Shown here piece by piece: positions 12,918-27,135 of a stretch of DNA of 64,000 nt (positions are counted from its first letter, which is position 1; every line of letters begins with the position of its first letter). The stretch comes from Phalacrocorax aristotelis. Lineage: Eukaryota > Chordata > Aves > Suliformes > Phalacrocoracidae. The position numbers were made by a program, and so were the translations under genes. The notes beneath the pieces were generated by a model. The model did not search any database, was not told where the DNA came from, and saw only the letters and a list, made by a program, of their open reading frames with translations. Where the stretch lies: positions 62,001-126,000 of the forward strand of contig NW_027441300.1 in NCBI RefSeq assembly GCF_949628215.1. Reading direction: 5' to 3'.

Positions 12918-15074
12918 CCAGTCCCAAAAAACTCACAGCGACAGAGCGGCGCTGCTCACGCAGCCGGGAACGCCGCCGCCCAAGACGACCGTCCGAGACG
13001 CCAAAACGATCCACGCCCGAAGCTTGCGACGCCAAAAGAGAAGCGCCCGACGGGCGCCGAGCCCACGACTAGGGCCTCGCCGGGCCCTACTAACGCTGCC
13101 GAGGCACCTGCCTGGCTCCTAAAGAACAAAGACAGCAACCGAGACCCGAGGAAGGTCGGAGACACCCAACACGAAACACACACACTGCACAATAACGCAC
13201 ACAGCCTGGAACCGCCCTGCCCGGCACACGTTCCCGTCACATTGAAGAGGAACCCGCTCCTTTTCCCTGCTCTCAAAGGGGACCGCTTCCCGGACAGCCC
13301 GCTCCGCTGCACCATCCTTAAAACCCCTGCCTCCCCCAACCCCTTCCCCAGCACCGTTGCCTCAACTTAGCTTTCAAGGGGCCGAGAGTCTCAGTCCACC
13401 CATCCTTCAGAAGAACAAGCGCACGGTCAGCCCACTGCATCGGTCCTCCACGGGCCAGGTGCCTTTTCATCACCTAAACAAAAACAACAACAATACACAC
13501 ACAGCAGCCCTGTCAGCCGGCATCCCATCACTCCACAAGGACCCACCCCCGCAACGCCCCCCACCTCACGCGCGCCCGGCTGCTCCGCTCACCCGGCTGC
13601 TCCGTGCCCGTTCCGGACGAGGACGAACGCCATCCCCTGCGGCCCCTAGAGATACCACAGGGCACACAAAGTTACCGTCGCTCCGCCAAAAAACGAAGAA
13701 CGAACCACACCAGCCCCGCGCCCCTCCCCTCTGCGACCCAGCTCACCTCAAACGCGCATCCAGGCCCAAAGGCAGCCGGCGCACAACCTGCAAAACCAGA
13801 GACAAACGCTTCAACTGAGTGGCCGTACGACACCTTGCTCTCAAACAGCCGCCTGGCCTTCAAGCCCCTCACCTCTCGGACCTCTCGTCGGCACGCGGCG
13901 TCTCCCCTCCGAAGCCTGCGTGCGGCACCTGCAAGAACCCAAGCAAAAAAGGACCCGCTCGGGTGCTGCGGGAGTCTCAGGATACCCGCACAAACACCCC
14001 CCCCCCACCCCCCATCTCAGGCGTCTCAGACACGCACCTTTTCCTCGACAGCTCACCTGCCCGGCCTCCATCAGATCCGGTTGCCGTCTTGAGGCTCGCC
14101 CGCCACCTGCAAGAGCCAAACGCACGTTGCTCGCAACCACCTGCAACGCGACCCCTCAGGACGAATCGCTACGCTTCAGCCCACCCGTCACCGCTCACCC
14201 TGTGCCTGGGCACCCCTCCGGTGCCCAGATCCCGCTCGGCTCCTCGCATGCGTCCACAAAGAAAAATTACCACAACGGGCTCATAGAGCCAACAGCCACA
14301 TCTTCCCTCCAGATACACCGCACACCAACTCACCTGCTTACAGCGCCGTCCTCCATCACCCTGCACGACTCCTCCCTCGGCACCCGCCAAACCGATGCCA
14401 AACACGTCACCTGCATGCACAGCGACAGCTGAACCACGACGCAGGTCTCGATCGCACGTAGGAACACCCCTCGAGCGCCCAACTAGGGCGGCTCTTAAAC
14501 ATGAGCACAATACATCAAACAGTAAGCCCAGCACACAGACAAGCCAGAACACCCTTGACACGCTACCCGCTCAGCTAAGGCTCTAGCTCCCTCCCCCAGA
14601 CACCTACGGTTGTTCCCTGGGGGCCCACAAAACCCAACAGGAATTACTTCCCTCACCCACCGACAACAGCCAGTCGATCCAAGATGGCTGCAAAATTCCT
14701 TCCCCCCCACCCCCGCCACAGCCTGGGCGCATCCCTAGATGCCAGCACCACCCGCCTTGCCCTGACTCTACATCCCCGGGCAGGGCGGCTCCAAGACAAA
14801 CACAGAACAACGCTACACAGAACGCTACAGGCCACGCGCCCCGAAGGATGAGAGGCAGCTCTCGGAGAGAACGACGACACCCAGACGGAAACCCCCCGTC
14901 CGGCAAGACCGCCTGCGGGACCCCGACGGTGACGTCGGCAGGCCCTACGGCAACGCCAGAGCACGCCGACAGCTTCGCGGCCCGTGACAAGAGCTTCCTC
15001 TCACAACCGAGACGACGGACGTGCAAGCAGCCCAGCTTCAAGACCTAACCGCCTAAGGATGCAAGGAAGAAACG
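12918..15074. repeat. Macrosatellite monomer, copy 7 (2157 bp)
   Basis: It shares GGGAACGCCGCCG and AGGCGTCTCAG with copy 8. A private change near 14681 gives AAGATGGCTGC where other copies read AAGACGGCTGC. The changed form is close to a YY1-type core. Confidence 0.97.
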
Positions 15075-17233
15075 CCAGTCCCAAAAAACTCACAGCGACA
15101 GAGCAGCGCTGCTCACGCAGCCGGGAACGCCGCCGCCCAAGACGACCGTCCGAGACGCCAAAACGATCCACGCCCGAAGCTTGCGACGCCAAAAGAGAAG
15201 CGCCCGACGGGCGCCGAGCCCACGACTAGGGCCTCGCCGGGCCCTACTAACGCTGCCGAGGCACCTGCCTGGCTCCTAAAGAACAAAGACAGCAACCGAG
15301 ACCCGAGGAAGGTCGGAGACACCCAACACGAAACACACACACTGCACAATAACGCACACAGCCTGGAACCGCCCTGCCCGGCACACGTTCCCGTCACATT
15401 GAAGAGGAACCCGCTCCTTTTCCCTGCTCTCAAAGGGGACCGCTTCCCGGACAGCCCGCTCCGCTGCACCATCCTTAAAACCCCTGCCTCCCCCAACCCC
15501 TTCCCCAGCACCGTTGCCTCAACTTAGCTTTCAAGGGGCCGAGAGTCTCAGTCCACCCATCCTTCAGAAGAACAAGCGCACGGTCAGCCCACTGCATCGG
15601 TCCTCCACGGGCCAGGTGCCTTTTCATCACCTAAACAAAAACAACAACAATACACACACAGCAGCCCTGTCAGCCGGCATCCCATCACTCCACAAGGACC
15701 CACCCCCGCAACGCCCCCCACCTCACGCGCGCCCGGCTGCTCCGCTCACCCGGCTGCTCCGTGCCCGTTCCAGACGAGGACGAACGCCATCCCCTGCGGC
15801 CCCTAGAGATACCACAGGGCACACAAAGTTACCGTCGCTCCGCCAAAAAACGAAGAACGAACCACACCAGCCCCGCGCCCCTCCCCTCTGCGACCCAGCT
15901 CACCTCAAACGCGCATCCAGGCCCAAAGGCAGCCGGCGCACAACCTGCAAAACCAGAGACAAACGCTTCAACTGAGTGGCCGTACGACACCTTGCTCTCA
16001 AACAGCCGCCTGGCCTTCAAGCCCCTCACCTCTCGGACCTCTCGTCGGCACGCGGCGTCTCCCCTCCGAAGCCTGCGTGCGGCACCTGCAAGAACCCAAG
16101 CAAAAAAGGACCCGCTCGGGTGCTGCGGGAGTCTCAGGATACCCGCACAAACACCACCCCCCCCACCCCCCATCTCAGGCGTCTCAGACACGCACCTTTT
16201 CCTCGACAGCTCACCTGCCCGGCCTCCATCAGATCCGGTTGCCGTCTTGAGGCTCGCCCGCCACCTGCAAGAGCCAAACGCACGTTGCTCGCAACCACCT
16301 GCAACGCGACCCCTCAGGACGAATCGCTACGCTTCAGCCCACCCGTCACCGCTCACCCTGTGCCTGGGCACCCCTCCGGTGCCCAGATCCCGCTCGGCTC
16401 CTCGCATGCGTCCACAAAGAAAAATTACCACAACGGGCTCATAGAGCCAACAGCCACATCTTCCCTCCAGATACACCGCACACCAACTCACCTGCTTACA
16501 GCGCCGTCCTCCATCACCCTGCACGACTCCTCCCTCGGCACCCGCCAAACCGATGCCAAACACGTCACCTGCATGCACAGCGACAGCTGAACCACGACGC
16601 AGGTCTCGATCGCACGTAGGAACACCCCTCGAGCGCCCAACTAGGGCGGCTCTTAAACATGAGCACAATACATCAAACAGTAAGCCCAGCACACAGACAA
16701 GCCAGAACACCCTTGACACGCTACCCGCTCAGCTAAGGCTCTAGCTCCCTCCCCCAGACACCTACGGTTGTTCCCTGGGGGCCCACAAAACCCAACAGGA
16801 ATTACTTCCCTCACCCACCGACAACAGCCAGTCGATCCAAGACGGCTGCAAAATTCCTTCCCCCCCACCCCCGCCACAGCCTGGGCGCATCCCTAGATGC
16901 CAGCACCACCCGCCTTGCCCTGACTCTACATCCCCGGGCAGGGCGGCTCCAAGACAAACACAGAACAACGCTACACAGAACGCTACAGGCCACGCGCCCC
17001 GAAGGATGAGAGGCAGCTCTCGGAGAGAACGACGACACCCAGACGGAAACCCCCCCGTCCGGCAAGACCGCCTGCGGGACCCCGACGGTGACGTCGGCAG
17101 GCCCTACGGCAACGCCAGAGCACGCCGACAGCTTCGCGGCCCGTGACAAGAGCTTCCTCTCACAACCGAGATGACGGACGTGCAAGCAGCCCAGCTTCAA
17201 GACCTAACCGCCTAAGGATGCAAGGAAGAAACG
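15075..17233. repeat. Macrosatellite monomer, copy 8 (2159 bp)
   Basis: It shares GGGAACGCCGCCG and AGGCGTCTCAG with copy 7. Private changes include GAGCAGCGCTG near 15103, TTCCAGACGAGG near 15769 and GAGATGACGG near 17168. The run near 17050 is C7. Confidence 0.97.
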
Positions 17234-19390
17234 CCAGTCCCAAAAAACTCACAGCGACAGAGCGGCGCTGCTCACGCAGCCGGGAACGACGCCGCCCAAG
17301 ACGACCGTCCGAGACGCCAAAACGATCCACGCCCGAAGCTTGCGACGCCAAAAGAGAAGCGCCCGACGGGCGCCGAGCCCACGACTAGGGCCTCGCCGGG
17401 CCCTACTAACGCTGCCGAGGCACCTGCCTGGCTCCTAAAGAACAAAGACAGCAACCGAGACCCGAGGAAGGTCGGAGACACCCAACACGAAACACACACA
17501 CTGCACAATAACGCACACAGCCTGGAACCGCCCTGCCCGGCACACGTTCCCGTCACATTGAAGAGGAACCCGCTCCTTTTCCCTGCTCTCAAAGGGGACC
17601 GCTTCCCGGACAGCCCGCTCCGCTGCACCATCCTTAAAACCCCTGCCTCCCCCAACCCCTTCCCCAGCACCGTTGCCTCAACTTAGCTTTCAAGGGGCCG
17701 AGAGTCTCAGTCCACCCATCCTTCAGAAGAACAAGCGCACGGTCAGCCCACTGCATCGGTCCTCCACGGGCCAGGTGCCTTTTCATCACCTAAACAAAAA
17801 CAACAACAATACACACACAGCAGCCCTGTCAGCCGGCATCCCATCACTCCACAAGGACCCACCCCCGCAACGCCCCCCACCTCACGCGCGCCCGGCTGCT
17901 CCGCTCACCCGGCTGCTCCGTGCCCGTTCCGGACGAGGACGAACGCCATCCCCTGCGGCCCCTAGAGATACCACAGGGCACACAAAGTTACCGTCGCTCC
18001 GCCAAAAAACGAAGAACGAACCACACCAGCCCCGCGCCCCTCCCCTCTGCAACCCAGCTCACCTCAAACGCGCATCCAGGCCCAAAGGCAGCCGGCGCAC
18101 AACCTGCAAAACCAGAGACAAACGCTTCAACTGAGTGGCCGTACGACACCTTGCTCTCAAACAGCCGCCTGGCCTTCAAGCCCCTCACCTCTCGGACCTC
18201 TCGTCGGCACGCGGCGTCTCCCCTCCGAAGCCTGCGTGCGGCACCTGCAAGAACCCAAGCAAAAAAGGACCCGCTCGGGTGCTGCGGGAGTCTCAGGATA
18301 CCCGCACAAACACCCCCCCCCCACCCCCCATCTCAGGCATCTCAGACACGCACCTTTTCCTCGACAGCTCACCTGCCCGGCCTCCATCAGATCCGGTTGC
18401 CGTCTTGAGGCTCGCCCGCCACCTGCAAGAGCCAAACGCACGTTGCTCGCAACCACCTGCAACGCGACCCCTCAGGACGAATCGCTACGCTTCAGCCCAC
18501 CCGTCACCGCTCACCCTGTGCCTGGGCACCCCTCCGGTGCCCAGATCCCGCTCGGCTCCTCGCATGCGTCCACAAAGAAAAGTTACCACAACGGGCTCAT
18601 AGAGCCAACAGCCACATCTTCCCTCCAGATACACCGCACACCAACTCACCTGCTTACAGCGCCGTCCTCCATCACCCTGCACGACTCCTCCCTCGGCACC
18701 TGCCAAACCGATGCCAAACACGTCACCTGCATGCACAGCGACAGCTGAACCACGACGCAGGTCTCGATCGCACGTAGGAACACCCCTCGAGCGCCCAACT
18801 AGGGCGGCTCTTAAACATGAGCACAATACATCAAACAGTAAGCCCAGCACACAGACAAGCCAGAACACCCTTGACACGCTACCCGCTCAGCTAAGGCTCT
18901 AGCTCCCTCCCCCAGACACCTACGGTTGTTCCCTGGGGGCCCACAAAACCCAACAGGCATTACTTCCCTCACCCACCGACAACAGCCAGTCGATCCAAGA
19001 CGGCTGCAAAATTCCTTCCCCCCCACCCCCGCCACAGCCTGGGCGCATCCCTAGATGCCAGCACCACCCGCCTTGCCCTGACTCTACATCCCCGGGCAGG
19101 GCGGCTCCAAGACAAACACAGAACAACGCTACACAGAACGCTACAGGCCACGCGCCCCGAAGGATGAGAGGCAGCTCTCTGAGAGAACGACGACACCCAG
19201 ACGGAAACCCCCCGTCCGGCAAGACCGCCTGCGGGACCCCGACGGTGACGTCGGCAGGCCCTACGGCAACGCCAGAGCACGCCGACAGCTTCGCGGCCCG
19301 TGACAAGAGCTTCCTCTCACAACCGAGACGACGGACGTGCAAGCAGCCCAGCTTCAAGACCTAACCGCCTAAGGATGCAAGGAAGAAACG
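17234..19390. repeat. Macrosatellite monomer, copy 9 (2157 bp)
   Basis: Full-length copy with private changes CTGCAACCCAG near 18049, GAAAAGTTACC near 18577, CAGGCATTAC near 18955 and CTCTCTGAGAG near 19176. Confidence 0.97.
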
Positions 19391-21547
19391 CCAGTCCCAA
19401 AAAACTCACAGCGACAGAGCGGCGCTGCTCACGCAGCCGGGAACGACGCCGCCCAAGACGACCGTCCGAGACGCCAAAACGATCCACGCCCGAAGCTTGC
19501 GACGCCAAAAGAGAAGCGCCCGACGGGCGCCGAGCCCACGACTAGGGCCTCGCCGGGCCCTACTAACGCTGCCGAGGCACCTGCCTGGCTCCTAAAGAAC
19601 AAAGACAGCAACCGAGACCCGAGGAAGGTCGGAGACACCCAACACGAAACACACACACTGCACAATAACGCACACAGCCTGGAACCGCCCTGCCCGGCAC
19701 ACGTTCCCGTCACATTGAAGAGGAACCCGCTCCTTTTCCCTGCTCTCAAAGGGGACCGCTTCCCGGACAGCCCGCTCCGCTGCACCATCCTTAAAACCCC
19801 TGCCTCCCCCAACCCCTTCCCCAGCACCGTTGCCTCAACTTAGCTTTCAAGGGGCCGAGAGTCTCAGTCCACCCATCCTTCAGAAGAACAAGCGCACGGT
19901 CAGCCCACTGCATCGGTCCTCCACGGGCCAGGTGCCTTTTCATCACCTAAACAAAAACAACAACAATACACACACAGCAGCCCTGTCAGCCGGCATCCCA
20001 TCACTCCACAAGGACCCACCCCCGCAACGCCCCCCACCTCACGCGCGCCCGGCTGCTCCGCTCACCCGGCTGCTCCGTGCCCGTTCCGGACGAGGACGAA
20101 CGCCATCCCCTGCGGCCCCTAGAGATACCGCAGGGCACACAAAGTTACCGTCGCTCCGCCAAAAAAGGAAGAACGAACCACACCAGCCCCGCGCCCCTCC
20201 CCTCTGCGACCCAGCTCACCTCAAACGCGCATCCAGGCCCAAAGGCAGCCGGCGCACAACCTGCAAAACCAGAGACAAACGCTTCAACTGAGTGGCCGTA
20301 CGACACCTTGCTCTCAAACAGCCGCCTGGCCTTCAAGCCCCTCACCTCTCGGACCTCTCGTCGGCACGCGGCGTCTCCCCTCCGAAGCCTGCGTGCGGCA
20401 CCTGCAAGAACCCAAGCAAAAAAGGACCCGCTCGGGTGCTGCGGGAGTCTCAGGATACCCGCACAAACACCCACCCCCCACCCCCCATCTCAGGCGTCTC
20501 AGACACGCACCTTTTCCTCGACAGCTCACCTGCCCGGCCTCCATCAGATCCGGTTGCCGTCTTGAGGCTCGCCCGCCACCTGCAAGAGCCAAACGCACGT
20601 TGCTCGCAACCACCTGCAACGCGACCCCTCAGGACGAATCGCTACGCTTCAGCCCACCCGTCACCGCTCACCCTGTGCCTGGGCACCCCTCCGGTGCCCA
20701 GATCCCGCTCGGCTCCTCGCATGCGTCCACAAAGAAAAATTACCACAACGGGCTCATAGAGCCAACAGCCACATCTTCCCTCCAGATACACCGCACACCA
20801 ACTCACCTGCTTACAGCGCCGTCCTCCATCACCCTGCACGACTCCTCCCTCGGCACCTGCCAAACCGATGCCAAACACGTCACCTGCATGCACAGCGACA
20901 GCTGAACCACGACGCAGGTCTCGATCGCACGTAGGAACACCCCTCGAGAGCCCAACTAGGGCGGCTCTTAAACATGAGCACAATACATCAAACAGTAAGC
21001 CCAGCACACAGACAAGCCAGAACACCCTTGACACGCTACCCGCTCAGCTAAGGCTCTAGCTCCCTCCCCCAGACACCTACGGTTGTTCCCTGGGGGCCCA
21101 CAAAACCCAACAGGAATTACTTCCCTCACCCACCGACAACAGCCAGTCCATCCAAGACGGCTGCAAAATTCCTTCCCCCCCACCCCCGCCACAGCCTGGG
21201 CGCATCCCTAGATGCCAGCACCACCCGCCTTGCCCTGACTCTACATCCCCGGGCAGGGCGGCTCCAAGACAAACACAGAACAACGCTACACAGAACGCTA
21301 CAGGCCACGCGCCCCGAAGGATGAGAGGCAGCTCTCGGAGAGAACGACGACACCCAGACGGAAACCCCCCGTCCGGCAAGACCGCCTGCGGGACCCCGAC
21401 GGTGACGTCGGCAGGCCCTACGGCAACGCCAGAGCACGCCGACAGCTTCGCGGCCCGTGACAAGAGCTTCCTCTCACAACCGAGACGACGGACGTGCAAG
21501 CAGCCCAGCTTCAAGACCTAACCGCCTAAGGATGCAAGGAAGAAACG
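19391..21547. repeat. Macrosatellite monomer, copy 10 (2157 bp)
   Basis: It shares GATACCGCAGG, the interrupted run CACCCACCCCCCACCC and AGGCGTCTCAG with copy 11, indicating a recent local duplication of this pair. Confidence 0.97.
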
Positions 21548-23704
21548 CCAGTCCCAAAAAACTCACAGCGACAGAGCGGCGCTGCTCACGCAGCCGGGAA
21601 CGACGCCGCCCAAGACGACCGTCCGAGACGCCAAAACGATCCACGCCCGAAGCTTGCGACGCCAAAAGAGAAGCGCCCGACGGGCGCCGAGCCCACGACT
21701 AGGGCCTCGCCGGGCCCTACTAACGCTGCCGAGGCACCTGCCTGGCTCCTAAAGAACAAAGACAGCAACCGAGACCCGAGGAAGGTCGGAGACACCCAAC
21801 ACGAAACACACACACTGCACAATAACGCACACAGCCTGGAACCGCCCTGCCCGGCACACGTTCCCGTCACATTGAAGAGGAACCCGCTCCTTTTCCCTGC
21901 TCTCAAAGGGGACCGCTTCCCGGACAGCCCGCTCCGCTGCACCATCCTTAAAACCCCTGCCTCCCCCAACCCCTTCCCCAGCACCGTTGCCTCAACTTAG
22001 CTTTCAAGGGGCCGAGAGTCTCAGTCCACCCATCCTTCAGAAGAACAAGCGCACGGTCAGCCCACTGCATCGGTCCTCCACGGGCCAGGTGCCTTTTCAT
22101 CACCTAAACAAAAACAACAACAATACACACACAGCAGCCCTGTCAGCCGGCATCCCATCACTCCACAAGGACCCACCCCCGCAACGCCCCCCACCTCACG
22201 CGCGCCCGGCTGCTCCGCTCACCCGGCTGCTCCGTGCCCGTTCCGGACGAGGACGAACGCCATCCCCTGCGGCCCCTAGAGATACCGCAGGGCACACAAA
22301 GTTACCGTCGCTCCGCCAAAAAAGGAAGAACGAACCACACCAGCCCCGCGCCCCTCCCCTCTGCGACCCAGCTCACCTCAAACGCGCATCCAGGCCCAAA
22401 GGCAGCCGGCGCACAACCTGCAAAACCAGAGACAAACGCTTCAACTGAGTGGCCGTACGACACCTTGCTCTCAAACAGCCGCCTGGCCTTCAAGCCCCTC
22501 ACCTCTCGGACCTCTCGTCGGCACGCGGCGTCTCCCCTCCGAAGCCTGCGTGCGGCACCTGCAAGAACCCAAGCAAAAAAGGACCCGCTCGGGTGCTGCG
22601 GGAGTCTCAGGATACCCGCACAAACACCCACCCCCCACCCCCCATCTCAGGCGTCTCAGACACGCACCTTTTCCTCGACAGCTCACCTGCCCGGCCTCCA
22701 TCAGATCCGGTTGCCGTCTTGAGGCTCGCCCGCCACCTGCAAGAGCCAAACGCACGTTGCTCGCAACCACCTGCAACGCGACCCCTCAGGACGAATCGCT
22801 ACGCTTCAGCCCACCCGTCACCGCTCACCCTGTGCCTGGGCACCCCTCCGGTGCCCAGATCCCGCTCGGCTCCTCGCATGCGTCCACAAAGAAAAATTAC
22901 CACAACGGGCTCATAGAGCCAACAGCCACATCTTCCCTCCAGATACACCGCACACCAACTCACCTGCTTACAGCGCCGTCCTCCATCACCCTGCACGACT
23001 CCTCCCTCGGCACCCGCCAAACCGATGCCAAACACGTCACCTGCATGCACAGCGACAGCTGAACCACGACGCAGGTCTCGATCGCACGTAGGAACACCCC
23101 TCGAGAGCCCAACTAGGGCGGCTCTTAAACATGAGCACAATACATCAAACAGTAAGCCCAGCACACAGACAAGCCAGAACACCCTTGACACGCTACCCGC
23201 TCAGCTAAGGCTCTAGCTCCCTCCCCCAGACACCTACGGTTGTTCCCTGGGGGCCCACAAAACCCAACAGGAATTACTTCCCTCACCCACCGACAACAGC
23301 CAGTCGATCCAAGACGGCTGCAAAATTCCTTCCCCCCCACCCCCGCCACAGCCTGGGCGCATCCCTAGATGCCAGCACCACCCGCCTTGCCCTGACTCTA
23401 CATCCCCGGGCAGGGCGGCTCCAAGACAAACACAGAACAACGCTACACAGAACGCTACAGGCCACGCGCCCCGAAGGATGAGAGGCAGCTCTCGGAGAGA
23501 ACGACGACACCCAGACGGAAACCCCCCGTCCGGCAAGACCGCCTGCGGGACCCCGACGGTGACGTCGGCAGGCCCTACGGCAACGCCAGAGCACGCCGAC
23601 AGCTTCGCGGCCCGTGACAAGAGCTTCCTCTCACAACCGAGACGACGGACGTGCAAGCAGCCCAGCTTCAAGACCTAACCGCCTAAGGATGCAAGGAAGA
23701 AACG
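21548..23704. repeat. Macrosatellite monomer, copy 11 (2157 bp)
   Basis: Sister of copy 10 by shared private variants. It differs from copy 10 at a few sites, for example GGCACCCGCCAAACC near 23010 against the T variant in copy 10. Confidence 0.97.
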
Positions 23705-25857
23705 CCAGTCCCAAAAAACTCACAGCGACAGAGCGGCGCTGCTCACGCAGCCGGGAACGACGCCGCCCAAGACGACCGTCCGAGACGCCAAAACGATCCA
23801 CGCCCGAAGCTTGCGACGCCAAAAGAGAAGCGCCCGACGGGCGCCGAGCCCACGACTAGGGCCTCGCCGGGCCCTACTAACGCTGCCGAGGCACCTGCCT
23901 GGCTCCTAAAGAACAAAGACAGCAACCGAGACCCGAGGAAGGTCGGAGACACCCAACACGAAACACACACACTGCACAATAACGCACACAGCCTGGAACC
24001 GCCCTGCCCGGCACACGTTCCCGTCACATTGAAGAGGAACCCGCTCCTTTTCCCTGCTCTCAAAGGGGACCGCTTCCCAGACAGCCCGCTCCGCTGCACC
24101 ATCCTTAAAACCCCTGCCTCCCCCAACCCCTTCCCCAGCACCGTTGCCTCAACTTAGCTTTCAAGGGGCCGAGAGTCTCAGTCCACCCATCCTTCAGAAG
24201 AACAAGCGCACGGTCAGCCCACTGCATCGGTCCTCCACGGGCCAGGTGCCTTTTCATCACCTAAACAAAAACAACAACAATACACACACAGCAGCCCTGT
24301 CAGCTGGCATCCCATCGCTCCACAAGGACCCACCCCCGCAACGCCCCCCACCTCACGCGCGCCCGGCTGCTCCGCTCACCCGGCTGCTCCGTGCCCGTTC
24401 CGGACGAGGACGAACGCCATCCCCTGCGGCCCCTAGAGATACCACAGGGCACACAAAGTTACCGTCGCTCCGCCAAAAAACGAAGAACGAACCACACCAG
24501 CCCCGCGCCCCTCCCCTCTGCGACCCAGCTCACCTCAAACGCGCATCCAGGCCCAAAGGCAGCCGGCGCACAACCTGCAAAACCAGAGACAAACGCTTCA
24601 ACTGAGTGGCCGTACGACACCTTGCTCTCAAACAGCCGCCTGGCCTTCAAGCCCCTCACCTCTCGGACCTCTCGTCGGCACGCGGCGTCTCCCCTCCGAA
24701 GCCTGCGTGCAGCACCTGCAAGAACCCAAGCAAAAAAGGACCCGCTCGGGTGCTGCGGGAGTCTCAGGATACCTGCACAAACACCACCACCCCCCCATCT
24801 CAGACATCTCAGACACGCACCTTTTCCTCGACAGCTCACCTGCCTAGCCTCCATCAGATCCGGTTGCCGTCTTGAGGCTCGCCCACCACCTGCAAGAGCC
24901 AAACGCACGTTGCTCGCAACCACCTGCAACGCGACCCCTCAGGACGAATCGCTACGCTTCAGCCCACCCGTCACCGCTCACCCTGTGCCTGGGCACCCCT
25001 CCGGTGCCCAGATCCCGCTCGGCTCCTCGCATGCGTCCACAAAGAAAAATTACCACAACGGGCTCATAGAGCCAACAGCCACATCTTCCCTCCAGATACA
25101 CCGCACACCAACTCACCTGCTTACCGCGCCGTCCTCCATCACCCTGCACGACTCCTCCCTCGGCACCCGCCAAACCGATGCCAAACACGTCACCTGCATG
25201 CACAGCGACAGCTGAACCACGACGCAGGTCTCGATCGCACGTAGGAACACCCCTCGAGCGCCCAACTAGGGCGGCTCTTAAACATGAGCACAATACATCA
25301 AACAGTAAGCCCAGCACACAGACAAGCCAGAACACCCTTGACACGCTACCCGCTCAGCTAAGGCTCTAGCTCCCTCCCCCAGACACCTACGGTTGTTCCC
25401 TGGGGGCCCACAAAACCCAACAGGAATTACTTCCCTCACCCACCGACAACAGCCAGTCGATCCAAGACGGCTGCAAAATTCCTTCCCCCCCACCCCCGCC
25501 ACAGCCTGGGCGCATCCCTAGATGCCAGCACCACCCGCCTTGCCCTGACTCTACATCCCCGGGCAGGGCGGCTCCAAGACAAACACAGAACAACGCTACA
25601 CAGAACGCTACAGGCCACGCGCCCCGAAGGATGAGAGGCAGCTCTCGGAGAGAACGACGACACCCAGACGGAAACCCCCCGTCCGGCAAGACCGCCTGCG
25701 GGACCCCGACGGTGACGTCGGCAGGCCCTACGGCAACGCCAGAGCACGCCGACAGCTTCGCGGCCCGTGACAAGAGCTTCCTCTCACAACCGAGACGACG
25801 GACGTGCAAGCAGCCCAGCTTCAAGACCTAACCGCCTAAGGATGCAAGGAAGAAACG
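23705..25857. repeat. Macrosatellite monomer, copy 12 (2153 bp)
   Basis: A more diverged edge copy. It shares with copy 13 GTGCAGCACC, CACCACCACCCCCCC, CAGACATCTCAG, TGCCTAGCC and CGCCCACCACC, mostly CpG-loss changes. It also has private GTCAGCTGGC and CCCATCGCTCC near 24300. Confidence 0.97.
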
Positions 25858-27135
25858 CCAGTCCCAAAAAACTCACAGCGACAGAGCGGCGCTGCTCATG
25901 CAGCCGGGAACGACGCCGCCCAAGACGACCGTCCGAGACGCCAAAACGATCCACGCCCGAAGCTTGCGACGCCAAAAGAGAAGCGCCCGACGGGCGCCGA
26001 GCCCACGACTAGGGCCTCGCCGGGCCCTACTAACGCTGCCGAGGCACCTGCCTGGCTCCTAAAGAACAAAGACAGCAACCGAGACCCGAGGAAGGTCGGA
26101 GACACCCAACACGAAACACACACACTGCACAATAACGCACACAGCCTGGAACCGCCCTGCCCGGCACACGTTCCCGTCACATTGAAGAGGAACCCGCTCC
26201 TTTTCCCTGCTCTCAAAGGGGACCGCTTCCCGGACAGCCCGCTCCGCTGCACCATCCTTAAAACCCCTGCCTCCCCCAACCCCTTCCCCAGCACCGTTGC
26301 CTCAACTTAGCTTTCAAGGGGCCGAGAGTCTCAGTCCACCCATCCTTCAGAAGAACAAGCGCACGGTCAGCCCACTGCATCGGTCCTCCACGGGCCAGGT
26401 GCCTTTTCATCACCTAAACAAAAACAACAACAATACACACACAGCAGCCCTGTCAGCCGGCATCCCATCACTCCACAAGGACCCACCCCCGCAACGCCCC
26501 CCACCTCACGCGCGCCCGGCTGCTCCGCTCACCCGGCTGCTCCGTGCCCGTTCCGGACGAGGACGAACGCCATCCCCTGCGGCCCCTAGAGATACCACAG
26601 GGCACACAAAGTTACCGTCGCTCCGCCAAAAAACGAAGAACGAACCACACCAGCCCCGCGCCCCTCCCCTCTGCGACCCAGCTCACCTCAAACGCGCATC
26701 CAGGCCCAAAGGCAGCCGGCGCACAACCTGCAAAACCAGAGACAAACGCTTCAACTGAGTGGCCGTACGACACCTTGCTCTCAAACAGCCGCCTGGCCTT
26801 CAAGCCCCTCACCTCTCGGACCTCTCGTCGGCACGCGGCGTCTCCCCTCCGAAGCCTGCGTGCAGCACCTGCAAGAACCCAAGCAAAAAAGGACCCGCTC
26901 GGGTGCTGCGGGAGTCTCAGGATACCTGCACAAACACCACCACCCCCCCATCTCAGACATCTCAGACACGCACCTTTTCCTCGACAGCTCACCTGCCTAG
27001 CCTCCATCAGATCCGGTTGCCGTCTTGAGGCTCGCCCACCACCTGCAAGAGCCAAACGCATGTTGCTCGCAACCACCTGTGACGCGACCCCTCAGGACGA
27101 ATCGCTACGCTTCAGCCCACCCGTCACCGCTCACC
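25858..27135. repeat. Macrosatellite monomer, copy 13, truncated (1278 bp)
   Basis: The last array copy stops abruptly after GTCACCGCTCACC. The following DNA is a decayed relative that restarts at an earlier phase of the monomer, about 300 bp back. This is the pattern expected from out-of-register exchange at an array edge. Confidence 0.93.

Larger units (their letters stand above)
1..27135. repeat. 2.16 kb macrosatellite array (12 full monomers plus one partial)
   Basis: The same GC-rich sequence recurs head to tail, with monomers of 2143-2159 bp. I phased the copies on a recurring block, first seen at base 1, that contains the word CCAGTCCCAAAAAACTC. The window opens inside the array, so its true left edge is not visible. 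Copies look near-identical by eye, differing by point changes, a 15-bp indel, a 3-bp indel and C-run length. CpGs are abundant. No transposase, reverse transcriptase, LTR or tRNA is seen in the monomer. I do not recognise it as a named satellite family. Confidence 0.98.

Noticed and set aside
1..27135. CRISPR array
   Set aside because: The repeats are 2.1 kb tandem monomers without spacer structure, in a vertebrate sequence.
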